DNA of 64,000 bases from Planotetraspora kaengkrachanensis (GCF_016862895.1 NZ_BONV01000019.1:124001-188000), one strand, 5' to 3'; shown: positions 50,271 to 59,272, counted from the first letter of the stretch. Notes: generated by a model not told the origin, from the sequence alone. Translations and numbers: made by a program.

Positions 50271-51253
50271 CGAACGGCCTCCTCGGCGATTTCAGCCAGC
50301 GATGCCCCGGCGCTGAATGGAAGCAACGAAGCCAGGTCGACCTGATAACTGAGGTTTCCGATGCCCAGCGGGAGTGAACCCGCGACGAGGGACGACGGTA
50401 CGACGCGGGGTGTGTTGAACCCGACCACAAGTCGGAGTACCTCATCGATCGAAAAAGTGTCGAGGTCAGGGCGATCAGGTTGGTTCGACCAACCTGCAGC
50501 CGATAATCGCGTGCGAAGGTCCGCGCGCGATGCGACCGCACCGCGGAGTTGATCTACAAGGTCGCTTACTGTTCGGCCGTCAGGGTCTTCCACCACGCTT
50601 AAGAGGACGAGGTCCAGTGGGCGTTCGTCGTGGGTGTTGAGTTGCTCCAACCCATGGATCACGATGCTGTCGCTCACAGCGCTGAGCCCCTTCACCTCAA
50701 GACACCGGGTGGTCGCCTCGAAGTCGTGCGGTTCGTTGAGCGGTCCCCGCCACGCATCCACAGGGAACGCGGGATCCGCTTCGACAAGAGATGAGAGGAC
50801 CGTGAGCTCGGCGAACAGGCCCAACTTCGCTTGACGCGACAGACCGCGAAGCAGACTGCTTCGAAAGAGCCGCCTCCATCGCATGACCGCATCGATCGCC
50901 GCCGATGCCGGTCGCTGGGCATCGGACACGGCCTCCAGCACATCGGTCACGATCTCGTCGAACTCCGAAAAGAGGTCCGACTCTGCGCACGATACATCGA
51001 CGTACGCGAGCGCCGGGCCTCCGAAGTGCAGCTTACGAATCGCCATCTCGAGCACCGCCGGTTTGGGGTCGACGGACACTGTCTCGTCGATGGCAGGAAC
51101 AAGGAGATGGCGAGCGCCCTTGCCGTCGAGCGCCACGCGGCACGGCTCTGCACCGCACACGACGTCCAGCGGGAAGGAAGAGAGATCCCTTGCGCGCGGG
51201 GGCATCAGAACAGCCCATGCTCGCTCCAGCATGCTCGCTTCGATCTCCGTCAC
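50267..51253 (-). CDS. PD-(D/E)XK motif protein (DUF4420-type nuclease)
   Basis: This 328-residue protein contains a PD-(D/E)XK core: GLFAELTVLSSLVE with E149, W168 in AWRGP, HDFEA with D177, and CLEVKG with E186 and K188, plus a following HGLEQL helix. The domain order matches the DUF4420 group found with Z1 helicases and MORC-like ATPases. It is presumably the DNA-cleaving subunit. The start is GTG 51253, overlapping the Z1 stop as GTGA. Confidence 0.85.
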   Translation of the reverse strand: MTEIEASMLERAWAVLMPPRARDLSSFPLDVVCGAEPCRVALDGKGARHLLVPAIDETVSVDPKPAVLEMAIRKLHFGGPALAYVDVSCAESDLFSEFDEIVTDVLEAVSDAQRPASAAIDAVMRWRRLFRSSLLRGLSRQAKLGLFAELTVLSSLVEADPAFPVDAWRGPLNEPHDFEATTRCLEVKGLSAVSDSIVIHGLEQLNTHDERPLDLVLLSVVEDPDGRTVSDLVDQLRGAVASRADLRTRLSAAGWSNQPDRPDLDTFSIDEVLRLVVGFNTPRVVPSSLVAGSLPLGIGNLSYQVDLASLLPFSAGASLAEIAEEAVR

Positions 51254-53811
51254 GACATCTCCTCGGTGTCGGTGTCGAGAGCCTCGTCGACGTTCTCGCT
51301 CTCGACATCCGTCAGGTCAACCGCGACATGGGTGGCCTGAACGCTCTTCGTCCGAACGTCTCCGGGGAAGGTGATTCCCAAGCCGACCACCGCCGCCACC
51401 GCCCCGAGCGCTACACGCAGCGGAGTCGCCGTATCGGTGTCCTGCTTCGGGTTGACGGGCTCACTCGTCGGCTCGATCAGGTAGAGGACGACCAGACCCC
51501 GGTCGTGATGGATCGGATCGCTGTTACGCAGTGCGACGAGATCGCTCTCGCTCAGTGCTCGTGCTTCCGCGGCCGTAAGACCAAGATCAAGCGCGCGATC
51601 CTGCTTGCTCATCAGCGTCTTGATGTCGGCGCGTTCGGCGTTGAGGTCGTGCGGGTTAAGCCGGGACCGAATCGAGTACCTGACGTCCAGGCCGCCCAGC
51701 TTGGCATCTCCGCCCTCACCGATGACGACGGCGACGGACCAGGTCGCCAGGCTCGGGGGATCGCTCGTGAGTTGCTGGTCGATGTACTTGACCATGAGCG
51801 TTGGATCCAGGTCGGGGGAGTCCTCGTGCACTTGGTATCGCGAGAGGAAGGTCTTCACGAGCGACACCGGAACGTCGCGAATCAGCCGGGCCCCACCCAC
51901 GTCCTCGATCCGACCGTGCCGGACCGCCTCCTGGACCAGGTTCTCCGCGGCCTGGCGGTTGCCGTCCAGCCAGTCGGTATCTTCGTGCTTGAAGTACCGG
52001 GTTTGCAATCGACGTCCGGCGTAAGAGATGAAAGCCGGCTGGGCCGCGCCCATCTTGGCCGTGATCCGGAGCGCCGGGTGCGTTCGGATCCTCACCGCCA
52101 CCTGGGTCGGCGTCAGGTTCTCCCGCTGATAACGGTCGATATCGTCCCGCATCTCGTGTTCGACGGTGGCGAGATGCCGGAACGCCGCAGAGAGGCTGGG
52201 CGTCATCCAGATCCTCGGAAGATCCTCGAATCCGGTCCGATACCCGAACCAGCGTCCCATCTGGAGCAGGGTGTCGTACGCCGTAGCACCCCTGACGAAG
52301 AAGCTGACGACAAGGCCTTCCAATGTCAGCCCTCGGGACAGGGTGTTACCGCCCACGGCGATGGCGACCACGGAGGGGTCGGAGTAGTTGAGTCGGTCCT
52401 GACTCCGGTAGTTGTCGAGAATGATGCGCGTGGCCGCGAGGACGTCGTCCAGGTGCGGCAGCACGTCGTCGAACGAGTTCTGCTTCCGGTCGAAGTCCTC
52501 GGCCGGAACCCGTGACGACTCCTTCTCCCATAGGTTTCGCCACTCATCGAGGGTCTCGGGACGACCGGAGGCGAGTCCCTCCCTGGCCTGTTGCCGTAGC
52601 GTCTCCAAGGGCGCCCGATAGCTCTCGTGAACGGCGATCTTGACGGATGTGTGGATGAGCATCGTGCTGTGGCCGCTGTCACCGCGCGCCCGGCGAGCGG
52701 CCGTGGCCAACCAGAACCAGCGGACTGCCGTCACCAATTCGTCGATCATGGTGGGAGTGAACCCATCCGCGGGTTCCTTGCTGCCAGGACGTAAGAGGGG
52801 GACGTCCTCCTCCGCAACGAGGCGGACCATGTCATAACCGTCCGGCGGACCCTGATCGTCGGCGGGCTCCCCTTCGACCGCATCACGACCGAAAATCTTT
52901 TCGGGGCCGAAGTATCCGTCGGGACGTGGCAAATTGAGAATGAACGACTTCGGATACAGATCGTCTTGCGTGGGATCCACGAAAACGTTGGCGAAAGGCG
53001 TTGCGGTGTAGCCGACGTACGTGCACCGCGGCATCAGGCTCAAGAGTCTTCGGATGAGCGGGTTGATTCGGCCCGTGGCCACCGAGGCCTGATCCGCCTC
53101 GTCATCGATGATCAGGACTGGTGCGGCCTCGAGCGCTTTCCGCCCGTTGGGCGTGTCCAGCCACTTGATGAGCTTGCTGAGTACAGCGGCGTTCTTCTTG
53201 ACGACCGCCAGAACCGTCTTTTCTGGACTTAGTGCGGCCGAGGCGTCGTGTGACGGCTTCACGAAGTCGCGAGACTCCTCCGTCAGCGTCACCCAACGGT
53301 CGGGGTTGAGGTCCTTCAGATACTGGTCAAGGCGCACCTGCGTCTGACGGCGAAGTCCGTTGTGGATGCCGGAGAGCACGATGACAAGGCGGTACTGCAC
53401 GTCCGCCAACTTCGCGATGACGGCGGTGAAGTTGGTGGTCTTTCCGCTCTGTACGTAGCCGACCACGAGTCCCTTCGCGTCCCACTTGGAACGTTCCGGC
53501 CGTGGAGTATGGGCGACAACGGTGCTGGAGGAATGATCCACGGAGGAAGTCCGGTCGTCCGGCCATCCTTCGGCCTTGAATCGGTCCTTCAGCGCCAGCC
53601 AATAACGGTCGGACTCCCCTGGTCCGCTGTACCAGTCGTCTGATCCGGCCGTGATGATTGGCGGACCACCGGCCTGTACCTTCGCCTTGTCGGCCTCGAA
53701 CTGACGGCGAAACTCGTCGACGGTTTCTTTCGGTAGCGACGAAAAGCTGGCCACAGCCGCCTCGACGCCGTTTCGCCTGGCCCAGTCCGCGAAGACGGTG
53801 TAAAGGCCCAA
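51250..53811 (-). CDS. Z1-domain superfamily II helicase/endonuclease-like protein
   Basis: This 853-residue protein has SF2 ATPase motifs: Walker A GYVQSGKTTNF (118-128), DDEAD box VLIIDDEADQAS (232-243), motif III YVGYTATPFANV (265-276), and motif VI LLQMGRWFGYR. The Z1 domain follows in the C-terminal half. It is the first gene of a leftward operon. TTG 53811 is supported by a strong AAAGGTGGTG Shine-Dalgarno. Z1 proteins are the helicase component of MORC-type restriction systems. Confidence 0.9.
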   Translation of the reverse strand: MGLYTVFADWARRNGVEAAVASFSSLPKETVDEFRRQFEADKAKVQAGGPPIITAGSDDWYSGPGESDRYWLALKDRFKAEGWPDDRTSSVDHSSSTVVAHTPRPERSKWDAKGLVVGYVQSGKTTNFTAVIAKLADVQYRLVIVLSGIHNGLRRQTQVRLDQYLKDLNPDRWVTLTEESRDFVKPSHDASAALSPEKTVLAVVKKNAAVLSKLIKWLDTPNGRKALEAAPVLIIDDEADQASVATGRINPLIRRLLSLMPRCTYVGYTATPFANVFVDPTQDDLYPKSFILNLPRPDGYFGPEKIFGRDAVEGEPADDQGPPDGYDMVRLVAEEDVPLLRPGSKEPADGFTPTMIDELVTAVRWFWLATAARRARGDSGHSTMLIHTSVKIAVHESYRAPLETLRQQAREGLASGRPETLDEWRNLWEKESSRVPAEDFDRKQNSFDDVLPHLDDVLAATRIILDNYRSQDRLNYSDPSVVAIAVGGNTLSRGLTLEGLVVSFFVRGATAYDTLLQMGRWFGYRTGFEDLPRIWMTPSLSAAFRHLATVEHEMRDDIDRYQRENLTPTQVAVRIRTHPALRITAKMGAAQPAFISYAGRRLQTRYFKHEDTDWLDGNRQAAENLVQEAVRHGRIEDVGGARLIRDVPVSLVKTFLSRYQVHEDSPDLDPTLMVKYIDQQLTSDPPSLATWSVAVVIGEGGDAKLGGLDVRYSIRSRLNPHDLNAERADIKTLMSKQDRALDLGLTAAEARALSESDLVALRNSDPIHHDRGLVVLYLIEPTSEPVNPKQDTDTATPLRVALGAVAAVVGLGITFPGDVRTKSVQATHVAVDLTDVESENVDEALDTDTEEMS

Positions 53812-53827
53812 GGTTCACCACCTTTTT

Positions 53828-53843
53828 TCCCCATCATAGGGGA
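53828..53843 (-). promoter_or_regulatory. -10 box within a small palindrome upstream of the restriction operon
   Basis: On the minus strand TATGAT (53838-53833) is a good -10 box about 10 bp before the strong Shine-Dalgarno of the Z1 gene. It is bracketed by the palindrome TCCCC/GGGGA (53828-53832 and 53839-53843). The -35 is weak, around TTCTTT. The layout suggests a short leader and possible repression of the operon. Confidence 0.45.
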
Positions 53844-53971
53844 GATATTCGGTCGAAAAGAAGCCATCACAAGCGAGCTTTCTGTGACGGGCGCACATCG
53901 AGTAGTTGATTTGTGGCGAACTATCCTGTGTCGAATTCAGTGGGGGTCGATGGTCATGCTGGCGGCTCCGG

Positions 53972-55273
53972 TCATGCTCTAACGCGGTGGATGGACAGGT
54001 GGGCGAGGACGGCGTGGTTGGCCTCCCAGCCGTCGGGGAACTTGACGGGCACGTTGAGCTGGACGCGTCCCGTGGACGGATGGTTGTCGAGCAGCTCGGC
54101 GATCCCCGCGCGGGCGACGACGATGCAGGCCTGGCGGTGGCGTGAGGTGAGCACGCACAGGCGGCCGGATTCGAGGTGGAACGCGGTGGCGTCGCGCCGT
54201 CCCGACAACGGGTGCAGGACGATGGTGACGTCGTATTCGCGGCCCTGAAGCCGGTTGGCGGTGTCGACGGTGACACCGGCCGGCACGCCGGCGGCGCGGA
54301 TCGCGGCGACCTGGTCGTTGTGGGCGCAGCCGATGGCGATGCGGTCGGGACCCACGTCGTGTGAGCCGTTCTCGTCGCGGGCGACGGCTCCTCGCTGGAG
54401 GAGGCGGGTGGCCAGGCCGGCGCAGGCCTGTACGGCCTCGGCGTCGGTGCGGATCGTGTGGCGGCTCGGAAGCTCATGCAGTGCCCACCCGGTGGCGGCG
54501 GCCTCGTTGAGCGTGCGGTCCCACGGCACCGGGAAGCCGGCGGTGGTGAGCTGAAGCTCACGGTCGCCGGCGGCCGTACCGGACCGGAACGACGCGAAGG
54601 GATAGAACGCCTCGGACACGAGGGGAGCGGCGCTCGCCGGGAGCCGCCACGAGACGGGCAGCCGGTGTACGGGCAGGTCGTTGAGGCGTCCGATGACGGC
54701 GACGGCGCTCTGCATCGGGTCCCAGGCGAGGCCGGCCCAGCGTTCGGTGTCGACGACGGAGAACGGGTCGAGCTGGCCGGGATCGCCGACGAACAGGGCG
54801 CGGTCGAACAGGGCGGCGATGGCCAGCAGCTTGTCGGAGCGCATCTGGTAGGCCTCGTCGACGATCGCCCAGGTCCAGGTGCGGTCGGACACGTAGGCCC
54901 ACTTGTCGGCCGTGGCGATCACCACCGTGCAGGCCTCGACCTGGTCGATCTTGTTGGAGGCGGTGACGCCCGGGTGGCGCGTCACCCTGGGCGGCACGGA
55001 GAATCCGTCGCTGTGCAGGCGGCCGATGGACAACGTGGGGACCTTGGTCGCCAGTTTGTCTGTGAGGTCGTCAACCTGCTCGTTGGTCTGCGCCACGATC
55101 ATGAGCCGCTCACTGGCGTCGGCGAGGGTCGTGGCCGCGGTGACGACCAGGGTCGTCTTGCCGGCTCCCGGCGGGGAGTCCACGATCACTCCCCGGTGCG
55201 GGCCGCCGATGAAGTCGGCCAGGATGGCTTCGGTCGCCTCCGCGGCCGCCTGCCCGGGAGTCGTCGTGATCAT
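53972..55273 (-). CDS. SF1-type (Dna2/UPF1-like) helicase ATPase core
   Basis: This 433-residue protein has the full SF1 motif order: Walker A VDSPPGAGKTTLVV (31-44), MIVAQTNEQVDDL (motif Ia), WAIVDEAYQM (Walker B), LFVGDPGQLDPF (motif III), LPVSWRLP (motif IV), VTVDTANRLQGREYDVTIV (motif V), and a motif VI helix with CVLTSRHRQACIVV. Motifs and order fit SF1B enzymes such as Dna2. It lacks the accessory barrel, which may be supplied by the preceding gene's product. It is the last gene of a four-gene operon, joined by ATGA overlap. Confidence 0.88.
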   Translation of the reverse strand: MITTTPGQAAAEATEAILADFIGGPHRGVIVDSPPGAGKTTLVVTAATTLADASERLMIVAQTNEQVDDLTDKLATKVPTLSIGRLHSDGFSVPPRVTRHPGVTASNKIDQVEACTVVIATADKWAYVSDRTWTWAIVDEAYQMRSDKLLAIAALFDRALFVGDPGQLDPFSVVDTERWAGLAWDPMQSAVAVIGRLNDLPVHRLPVSWRLPASAAPLVSEAFYPFASFRSGTAAGDRELQLTTAGFPVPWDRTLNEAAATGWALHELPSRHTIRTDAEAVQACAGLATRLLQRGAVARDENGSHDVGPDRIAIGCAHNDQVAAIRAAGVPAGVTVDTANRLQGREYDVTIVLHPLSGRRDATAFHLESGRLCVLTSRHRQACIVVARAGIAELLDNHPSTGRVQLNVPVKFPDGWEANHAVLAHLSIHRVRA

Positions 55274-56730
55274 GACCAGGCCTCCTGGGCGTCCTCGTCG
55301 GTGGGCATGTAGGGCTCGGGCGGGCCGCCGTGTGTCCACGGGGTGTCCTCGCCGGCGGGCAGGCGCGGACGTTGCCCGCCGCCGGGGTCGAGTTCGGCGT
55401 AGCAGACGACGTCGCCGACCACGGGCAGGCTGCCGGGGGCCGGGGTGGCGCCGCGGCCCATCTGGTCGTTGACCTGGATGACGACGAGGTCGCCGGTGAT
55501 GTCGACGATCTCGGTCTTCTGCTTGCGGTTGCGGCTGGAGACGAGCCTCCTGCCCGGCGAGAGCCGTACGGGATCGCCCGTGCGGATCGTGACGAGGGGC
55601 CGGGGCGCCGGACGAGTTTTGCCGGCGGGGACGATCCGCCGGGTGGCGTCCACCGCGACGACCTCGCCGGAGAACGCCTTGCCGGCGACCCGGTGCTCGG
55701 TCATGACGAGGGGGTCGTCGAAGGCGCGTTGCGCCTCATAGGCCTGCAGGGCGGATTCCAGGTCGGCCAGGCGGATGGCCGCGCTGACGGCGCCGTCGAC
55801 GCGGCCCCGTGGGAAGCCTCCGTCGGCGAGGCGGGCGGTCTCACGGGTGAACTGGTCACGGTCCCTCGCCCAGCGGGCCTCGACCGTCGCCGCTTCGGGA
55901 AGCCCGCGCAGTAATCGGACGCCCTGCCACATGAGCGTCCAGGTCGGCTCCAGCTGGCTCCGCAGCGCCTCGCGGATCTGGGCCGGCGACCCCGACGTCT
56001 CGTACGCCTGAATCGCGTGCACCAGCACCTGGCCGTCGAAGTCGGGATGCGTCTCGGGCCCGGCGGGCGGTGAGGTGAGCGGGTCCTCCGCGGCCAGGGC
56101 GGCCTCGGGCCCGTTCTTGCCGTCAGGTGGAGCGATCCACGCGAGCTGCGTGGCGAGGCTGGCGTCCTCCATCGAGCTCTGCCCGGTGGCCCAGTGGAGG
56201 GCGAGCGCGTCGGTCATGGAGACCAGCGACGACGATCCCGCGTATTCGGCTCGCTCGGCGAGGAAGGTCAGCCACTGGCCGAGGACCGGCACGGAAGGGT
56301 GAACCGGGTAGGGCCCGTCGGTACGGCGGAACCTGGTCGAGCGGCCGAGCAGTTTGGCGAAGGCGACGCCGCCGCGGTTGGGCACCAGGAGTTGCGGCGC
56401 GTCGGCGCACCGTTCGTACGGAGTCTTCGCCTCGACGGTCTCGGTGACCCCGGCGAAACCCTCGATGTAGGGCAGCAGCACTTCTGCGAGTTCGGCCATG
56501 AAGGCGAAGCGCAGGTCACGGTTGCGCGGTTGGGGGACCAACAGGAGTCGCGGGTTCGCCGGGTCGGTGCCGACGAGCGCCCCCAGCGGCGCCGCGGCCT
56601 CTCCGGCGAGCTTCAGGGGGATGAACACCATCGGTGCGGCGGACAGATGCACGTGCCGTACGGTCGCGACGGGCTGAGCGCACCCGGTCTGTACGGCCAG
56701 TGCCCGCGCGTAGGAGCTCATGATGCTCAA
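55270..56730 (-). CDS. uncharacterised protein with C-terminal beta-barrel, helicase partner
   Basis: This 486-residue protein has no known catalytic motif. The N-terminal part is mixed alpha/beta (VFIPLKLAGEAAAPLGALVG, LRFAFMAELAEVLLPYIEGF) and the middle is helical. The C-terminus (about 345-450) is beta-rich: AFSGEVVAVDATRRI, VTIRTGDPVRLSPGRRLVS, TEIVDITGDLVVIQVNDQM, LPVVGDVVCYAEL. This resembles the barrel inserted in Dna2/UPF1 helicases. I infer it completes the helicase encoded next, with which it overlaps by 4 bp. The start is TTG 56730 via TTGA overlap; ATG 56721 is possible. Confidence 0.6.
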   Translation of the reverse strand: MSIMSSYARALAVQTGCAQPVATVRHVHLSAAPMVFIPLKLAGEAAAPLGALVGTDPANPRLLLVPQPRNRDLRFAFMAELAEVLLPYIEGFAGVTETVEAKTPYERCADAPQLLVPNRGGVAFAKLLGRSTRFRRTDGPYPVHPSVPVLGQWLTFLAERAEYAGSSSLVSMTDALALHWATGQSSMEDASLATQLAWIAPPDGKNGPEAALAAEDPLTSPPAGPETHPDFDGQVLVHAIQAYETSGSPAQIREALRSQLEPTWTLMWQGVRLLRGLPEAATVEARWARDRDQFTRETARLADGGFPRGRVDGAVSAAIRLADLESALQAYEAQRAFDDPLVMTEHRVAGKAFSGEVVAVDATRRIVPAGKTRPAPRPLVTIRTGDPVRLSPGRRLVSSRNRKQKTEIVDITGDLVVIQVNDQMGRGATPAPGSLPVVGDVVCYAELDPGGGQRPRLPAGEDTPWTHGGPPEPYMPTDEDAQEAWS

Positions 56731-57818
56731 GCGACGGCCTCCGTGTAGATCCGCCGGACGTAGCGCAGCTGTTCGGCGATTTCGAGCTGTTCGGTGGACG
56801 GCAGCCGGCTCCCGTCGGCGAGGCCGAGGACGGCGGGGACGGACTCGATGCCACCCAGTTCGTCTCTGGCTGCACGCCCGAGCATGTCCGTCGACCCGTT
56901 GTCGCGCGCTTCCGCACGGCAGAAGAGGGACATTTCACAGCTCGCCAGGCATTCGGGTGCGAACCGCGCGTCGACGGTGGCGACCGCCTTGCTCACCTCG
57001 TCCGGCGACTGCGTCTCGAGGTCGAAGGTGATCCCGAGCGGCAGTTCGTCGAGGATGCGGTCGATGCGGGGCAGCCGGGACAGCTGCCGCTCGAGTGCGG
57101 CCAACTGCTGGCGGACGTCGAGCAGCGTCGCGGTGGGGTGGTTGGCGAAGTCCTTGGGGCAGACCAGCACGACGTTGTGGGAGACCCGCTCGGGGTCGAG
57201 CCCCTCGGCGGCGAACAGCGCACGCAGCGCGTGCACGTAGACCGCGGACTGGCGGGCCGCCGCCGCCACCTGTCCGGCGTCGGCCTGGTCGTCGATGACG
57301 GCGAAGGACTTGATCTCCACGATGTGGAAGCGGCCCTCGATCTGGAAGGCGATGACGGCCGGCTCGAGGTAGACCTCGTGGCCCGCGACGGTGAGCTTGA
57401 GCAGCGGGTGGTCGAAGAGGGTGCCGGCTCCGTCTCCGTCGGTGGCGGCTCGCTTGAGCAGCGCCCGCGTGCGGGTGTGCCGTACGTGGTGGTCGTCGTT
57501 TCCCCCGACGTCGGAGATGTCGGCGTAGGACGCCTCGGAGATCGACAGGTCGAGCGTGTCGCGCAGCAGACGCAGCAGGTGAGCGCAGCCGTTCGCCTTG
57601 ACGAGGGCGTCGAAGGACTTGGCCCGGGTGATCGCGAACGGGGACTGCCCGAAAGGAGCAGGAAAGCCGACGTGGACGGCCGTCTTCTGCTTGTCGACCC
57701 CGGCGGCGTCCAGCAGGGCGCGCCGGTCGCAGCCGGGGTTGACGGCGAGCGCGGCGATGGTGCGGGCGTTGTGGTCGAGAGGCTCGGCGGGGCCGCGGAG
57801 CGTGTCGAGACGGGTCAC
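56727..57818 (-). CDS. Cas4/RecB-like nuclease with four-cysteine (probable Fe-S) signature
   Basis: This 363-residue protein has the RecB/Cas4 nuclease motifs: an acidic strand LEPAVIAF (E152), VEIKSF (E168, K170) and QSAVY (Q190, Y194). One cysteine near the N-terminus (C30, VNPGCDRRALL) and three near the C-terminus (C290, C294, C300 in ECLASCEMSLFC) match the [4Fe-4S] arrangement of Cas4, AddB and Dna2. It probably cuts single-stranded DNA. GTG 57818 is fixed by the GTGA overlap with the upstream gene. It works presumably with the SF1 helicase of the same operon. Confidence 0.8.
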   Translation of the reverse strand: MTRLDTLRGPAEPLDHNARTIAALAVNPGCDRRALLDAAGVDKQKTAVHVGFPAPFGQSPFAITRAKSFDALVKANGCAHLLRLLRDTLDLSISEASYADISDVGGNDDHHVRHTRTRALLKRAATDGDGAGTLFDHPLLKLTVAGHEVYLEPAVIAFQIEGRFHIVEIKSFAVIDDQADAGQVAAAARQSAVYVHALRALFAAEGLDPERVSHNVVLVCPKDFANHPTATLLDVRQQLAALERQLSRLPRIDRILDELPLGITFDLETQSPDEVSKAVATVDARFAPECLASCEMSLFCRAEARDNGSTDMLGRAARDELGGIESVPAVLGLADGSRLPSTEQLEIAEQLRYVRRIYTEAVA

Positions 57819-58582
57819 GCGGTCCTCGCCGTCTTCAGCCCGGCGCCGAACAACTGGGTGACCTCGTTCAGTTGCCGCTCCGCGCGTTGGGCGGCCTCGC
57901 CGCGGTGACTGATGTCGCTCTCCTCGTGTACGGCGAGTTCGGCGCCGGCGGCGGCGATCACCTGGGTGGGATCGGCCTGGTCGAAGCCGTCGACGGCTCC
58001 CGGGATGTTCTGTGCCATCCGCGTCAGCAGGCGGTAGGCGGACGGCGAGGCGTCCTCGCCCGCGCCGGTGAGCCGCATGATGTGCTCGGCGATGCGGGTG
58101 GCCGAGGTCAGGAAGTCCGCGCGAGGGCTGAGCGGTCCGATGATGCGGTTCTGCATCGGCCAGGTGCTGACGGCCAGCAGCCCACGCGCCGGCGACAACA
58201 GCTCGGAGGTCAGCGCCGCACACAGGTAGTACGGCCGGGCGTACGGCGAGCCGCGGAAGGACTTCTCCTCGTCCCGGCGCAGGCTGGTCAGCTGGCTGGT
58301 GGTGATGTGGCCGGCGAAGAAGGCCTCGTTGACCGTCACGATCATCTTGGTGGCCGTCGGCACGCCGAGCAGGGTCAGCGCCTGATGGACCTGCTCGCGT
58401 ACGGGGAGGAGGGGGGCCTTGGCCGGCTCGGGCTCGGGCTCGAGCGCGTCGTCCCAGGCCCGCTCGGCGGTGCGGAGCTCGGCACGCAACGTCCGGACGG
58501 TCGCGTGATCCCCGGCGGCTTTGGTGGCCCGTATCTCCGAACGAAGCTCGGCGATCCGTTTTTCCAGAGCGTCTAGTTCCAC
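57815..58582 (-). CDS. uncharacterised protein with N-terminal coiled coil
   Basis: This 255-residue protein starts with a charged coiled coil (about 1-50: LEKRIAELRSEIRATKAAGD). A helical domain follows with TATKMIVTVNEAFFAGHITT, SLRRDEEKSFRGSPYARPYY and LLSPARGLLAVSTWPMQNRI, which could be a winged-helix-like DNA-binding region. I do not recognise a family. GTG 58582 is inferred from the onset of the coiled coil. It is the first gene of the nuclease/helicase operon and might recognise DNA or recruit the nuclease. Confidence 0.6.
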   Translation of the reverse strand: MELDALEKRIAELRSEIRATKAAGDHATVRTLRAELRTAERAWDDALEPEPEPAKAPLLPVREQVHQALTLLGVPTATKMIVTVNEAFFAGHITTSQLTSLRRDEEKSFRGSPYARPYYLCAALTSELLSPARGLLAVSTWPMQNRIIGPLSPRADFLTSATRIAEHIMRLTGAGEDASPSAYRLLTRMAQNIPGAVDGFDQADPTQVIAAAGAELAVHEESDISHRGEAAQRAERQLNEVTQLFGAGLKTARTA

Positions 58583-58691
58583 GGTCCCGCAGCGTATCAG
58601 AGGTCCCACGGGAAACCTATGAATTCCACTTGCTTCCATGGATTTCCAGTATTACCGTTTCATGGCACAACGCTGGTGATGGGAGTGAGCG

Positions 58692-59150
58692 ATGCGACCT
58701 CTGCGACAGGGACGTGCGATCCATCTGCTGGACATCGAGAACCTGGCGGGTTGTCCCCAGCCCAGTACGGAAGAGGTCGAGCACGTCATGGACGCCTATC
58801 GCCGGCTGGTGCTGATCGGCCCGATGGACCAGTTCATGGTCGCGGTCAACCACAACGCGCTCGTCGGAGTCGGCCTGGCCTTCCGCGGCGTGCAGTTGCT
58901 CACGCGTTCCGGCCCCGACGGCGCGGACAGCGCGTTATCGGAGACCGCGCTCGCCGATCGGGTGGATCTGCGGTTCGAGCGCGTCGTCATCGGGTCGGGT
59001 GACGGCTACTTCGCCGACCTGGCGCGGTGGCTCGCCGATCACGGCGTCCAGGTCTTCGTCGTCGCCCGCCCCAGGAGCCTCAGCTGGCGCCTGTACGCGG
59101 CGGCCCGCGAGTTCGCCTACCTCGACCCCGCTACGCACGAGGCAGCCTGA
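58692..59150 (+). CDS. NYN-domain (PIN-like) ribonuclease
   Basis: This 152-residue protein shows the NYN/PIN acidic residues: D in IHLLDIENLAG, D in GADSALSETALADRV, and D in VVIGSGDGYFADLARWL, followed by GVQVFVVARPRSLSWRLYAAA. NYN proteins are metal-dependent RNases, often found with RNA-processing or defence genes. It diverges from the four-gene nuclease/helicase operon across 109 bp, so shared regulation is likely. ATG 58692 has a GGGAG upstream. Confidence 0.82.
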   Translation: MRPLRQGRAIHLLDIENLAGCPQPSTEEVEHVMDAYRRLVLIGPMDQFMVAVNHNALVGVGLAFRGVQLLTRSGPDGADSALSETALADRVDLRFERVVIGSGDGYFADLARWLADHGVQVFVVARPRSLSWRLYAAAREFAYLDPATHEAA

Positions 59151-59272
59151 GCGTGGATGCGGGATGAGATCGGCGACTCGAGTCTGCGTACGGCCGTGCC
59201 GAATCCGAACCCGCGACCGTGGCAAGGGTGGCGTAATGCGGACCACATTGTTGCTGGGCCGGTTCGGCGCGA

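Noticed and set aside
53589-53870. Alternative ATG-start ORF reading through the Z1 leader (ATG 53836)
   Set aside because: It shares the ribosome-binding region but runs in another frame within the Z1 gene and has no family features. The TTG start of Z1 is better supported by position and conserved N-terminus.
56727-57818. Cas4 as part of a CRISPR-Cas adaptation module
   Set aside because: No cas1, cas2 or repeat array lies in the window; the neighbours are an SF1 helicase and uncharacterised genes. Only the nuclease fold is shared.
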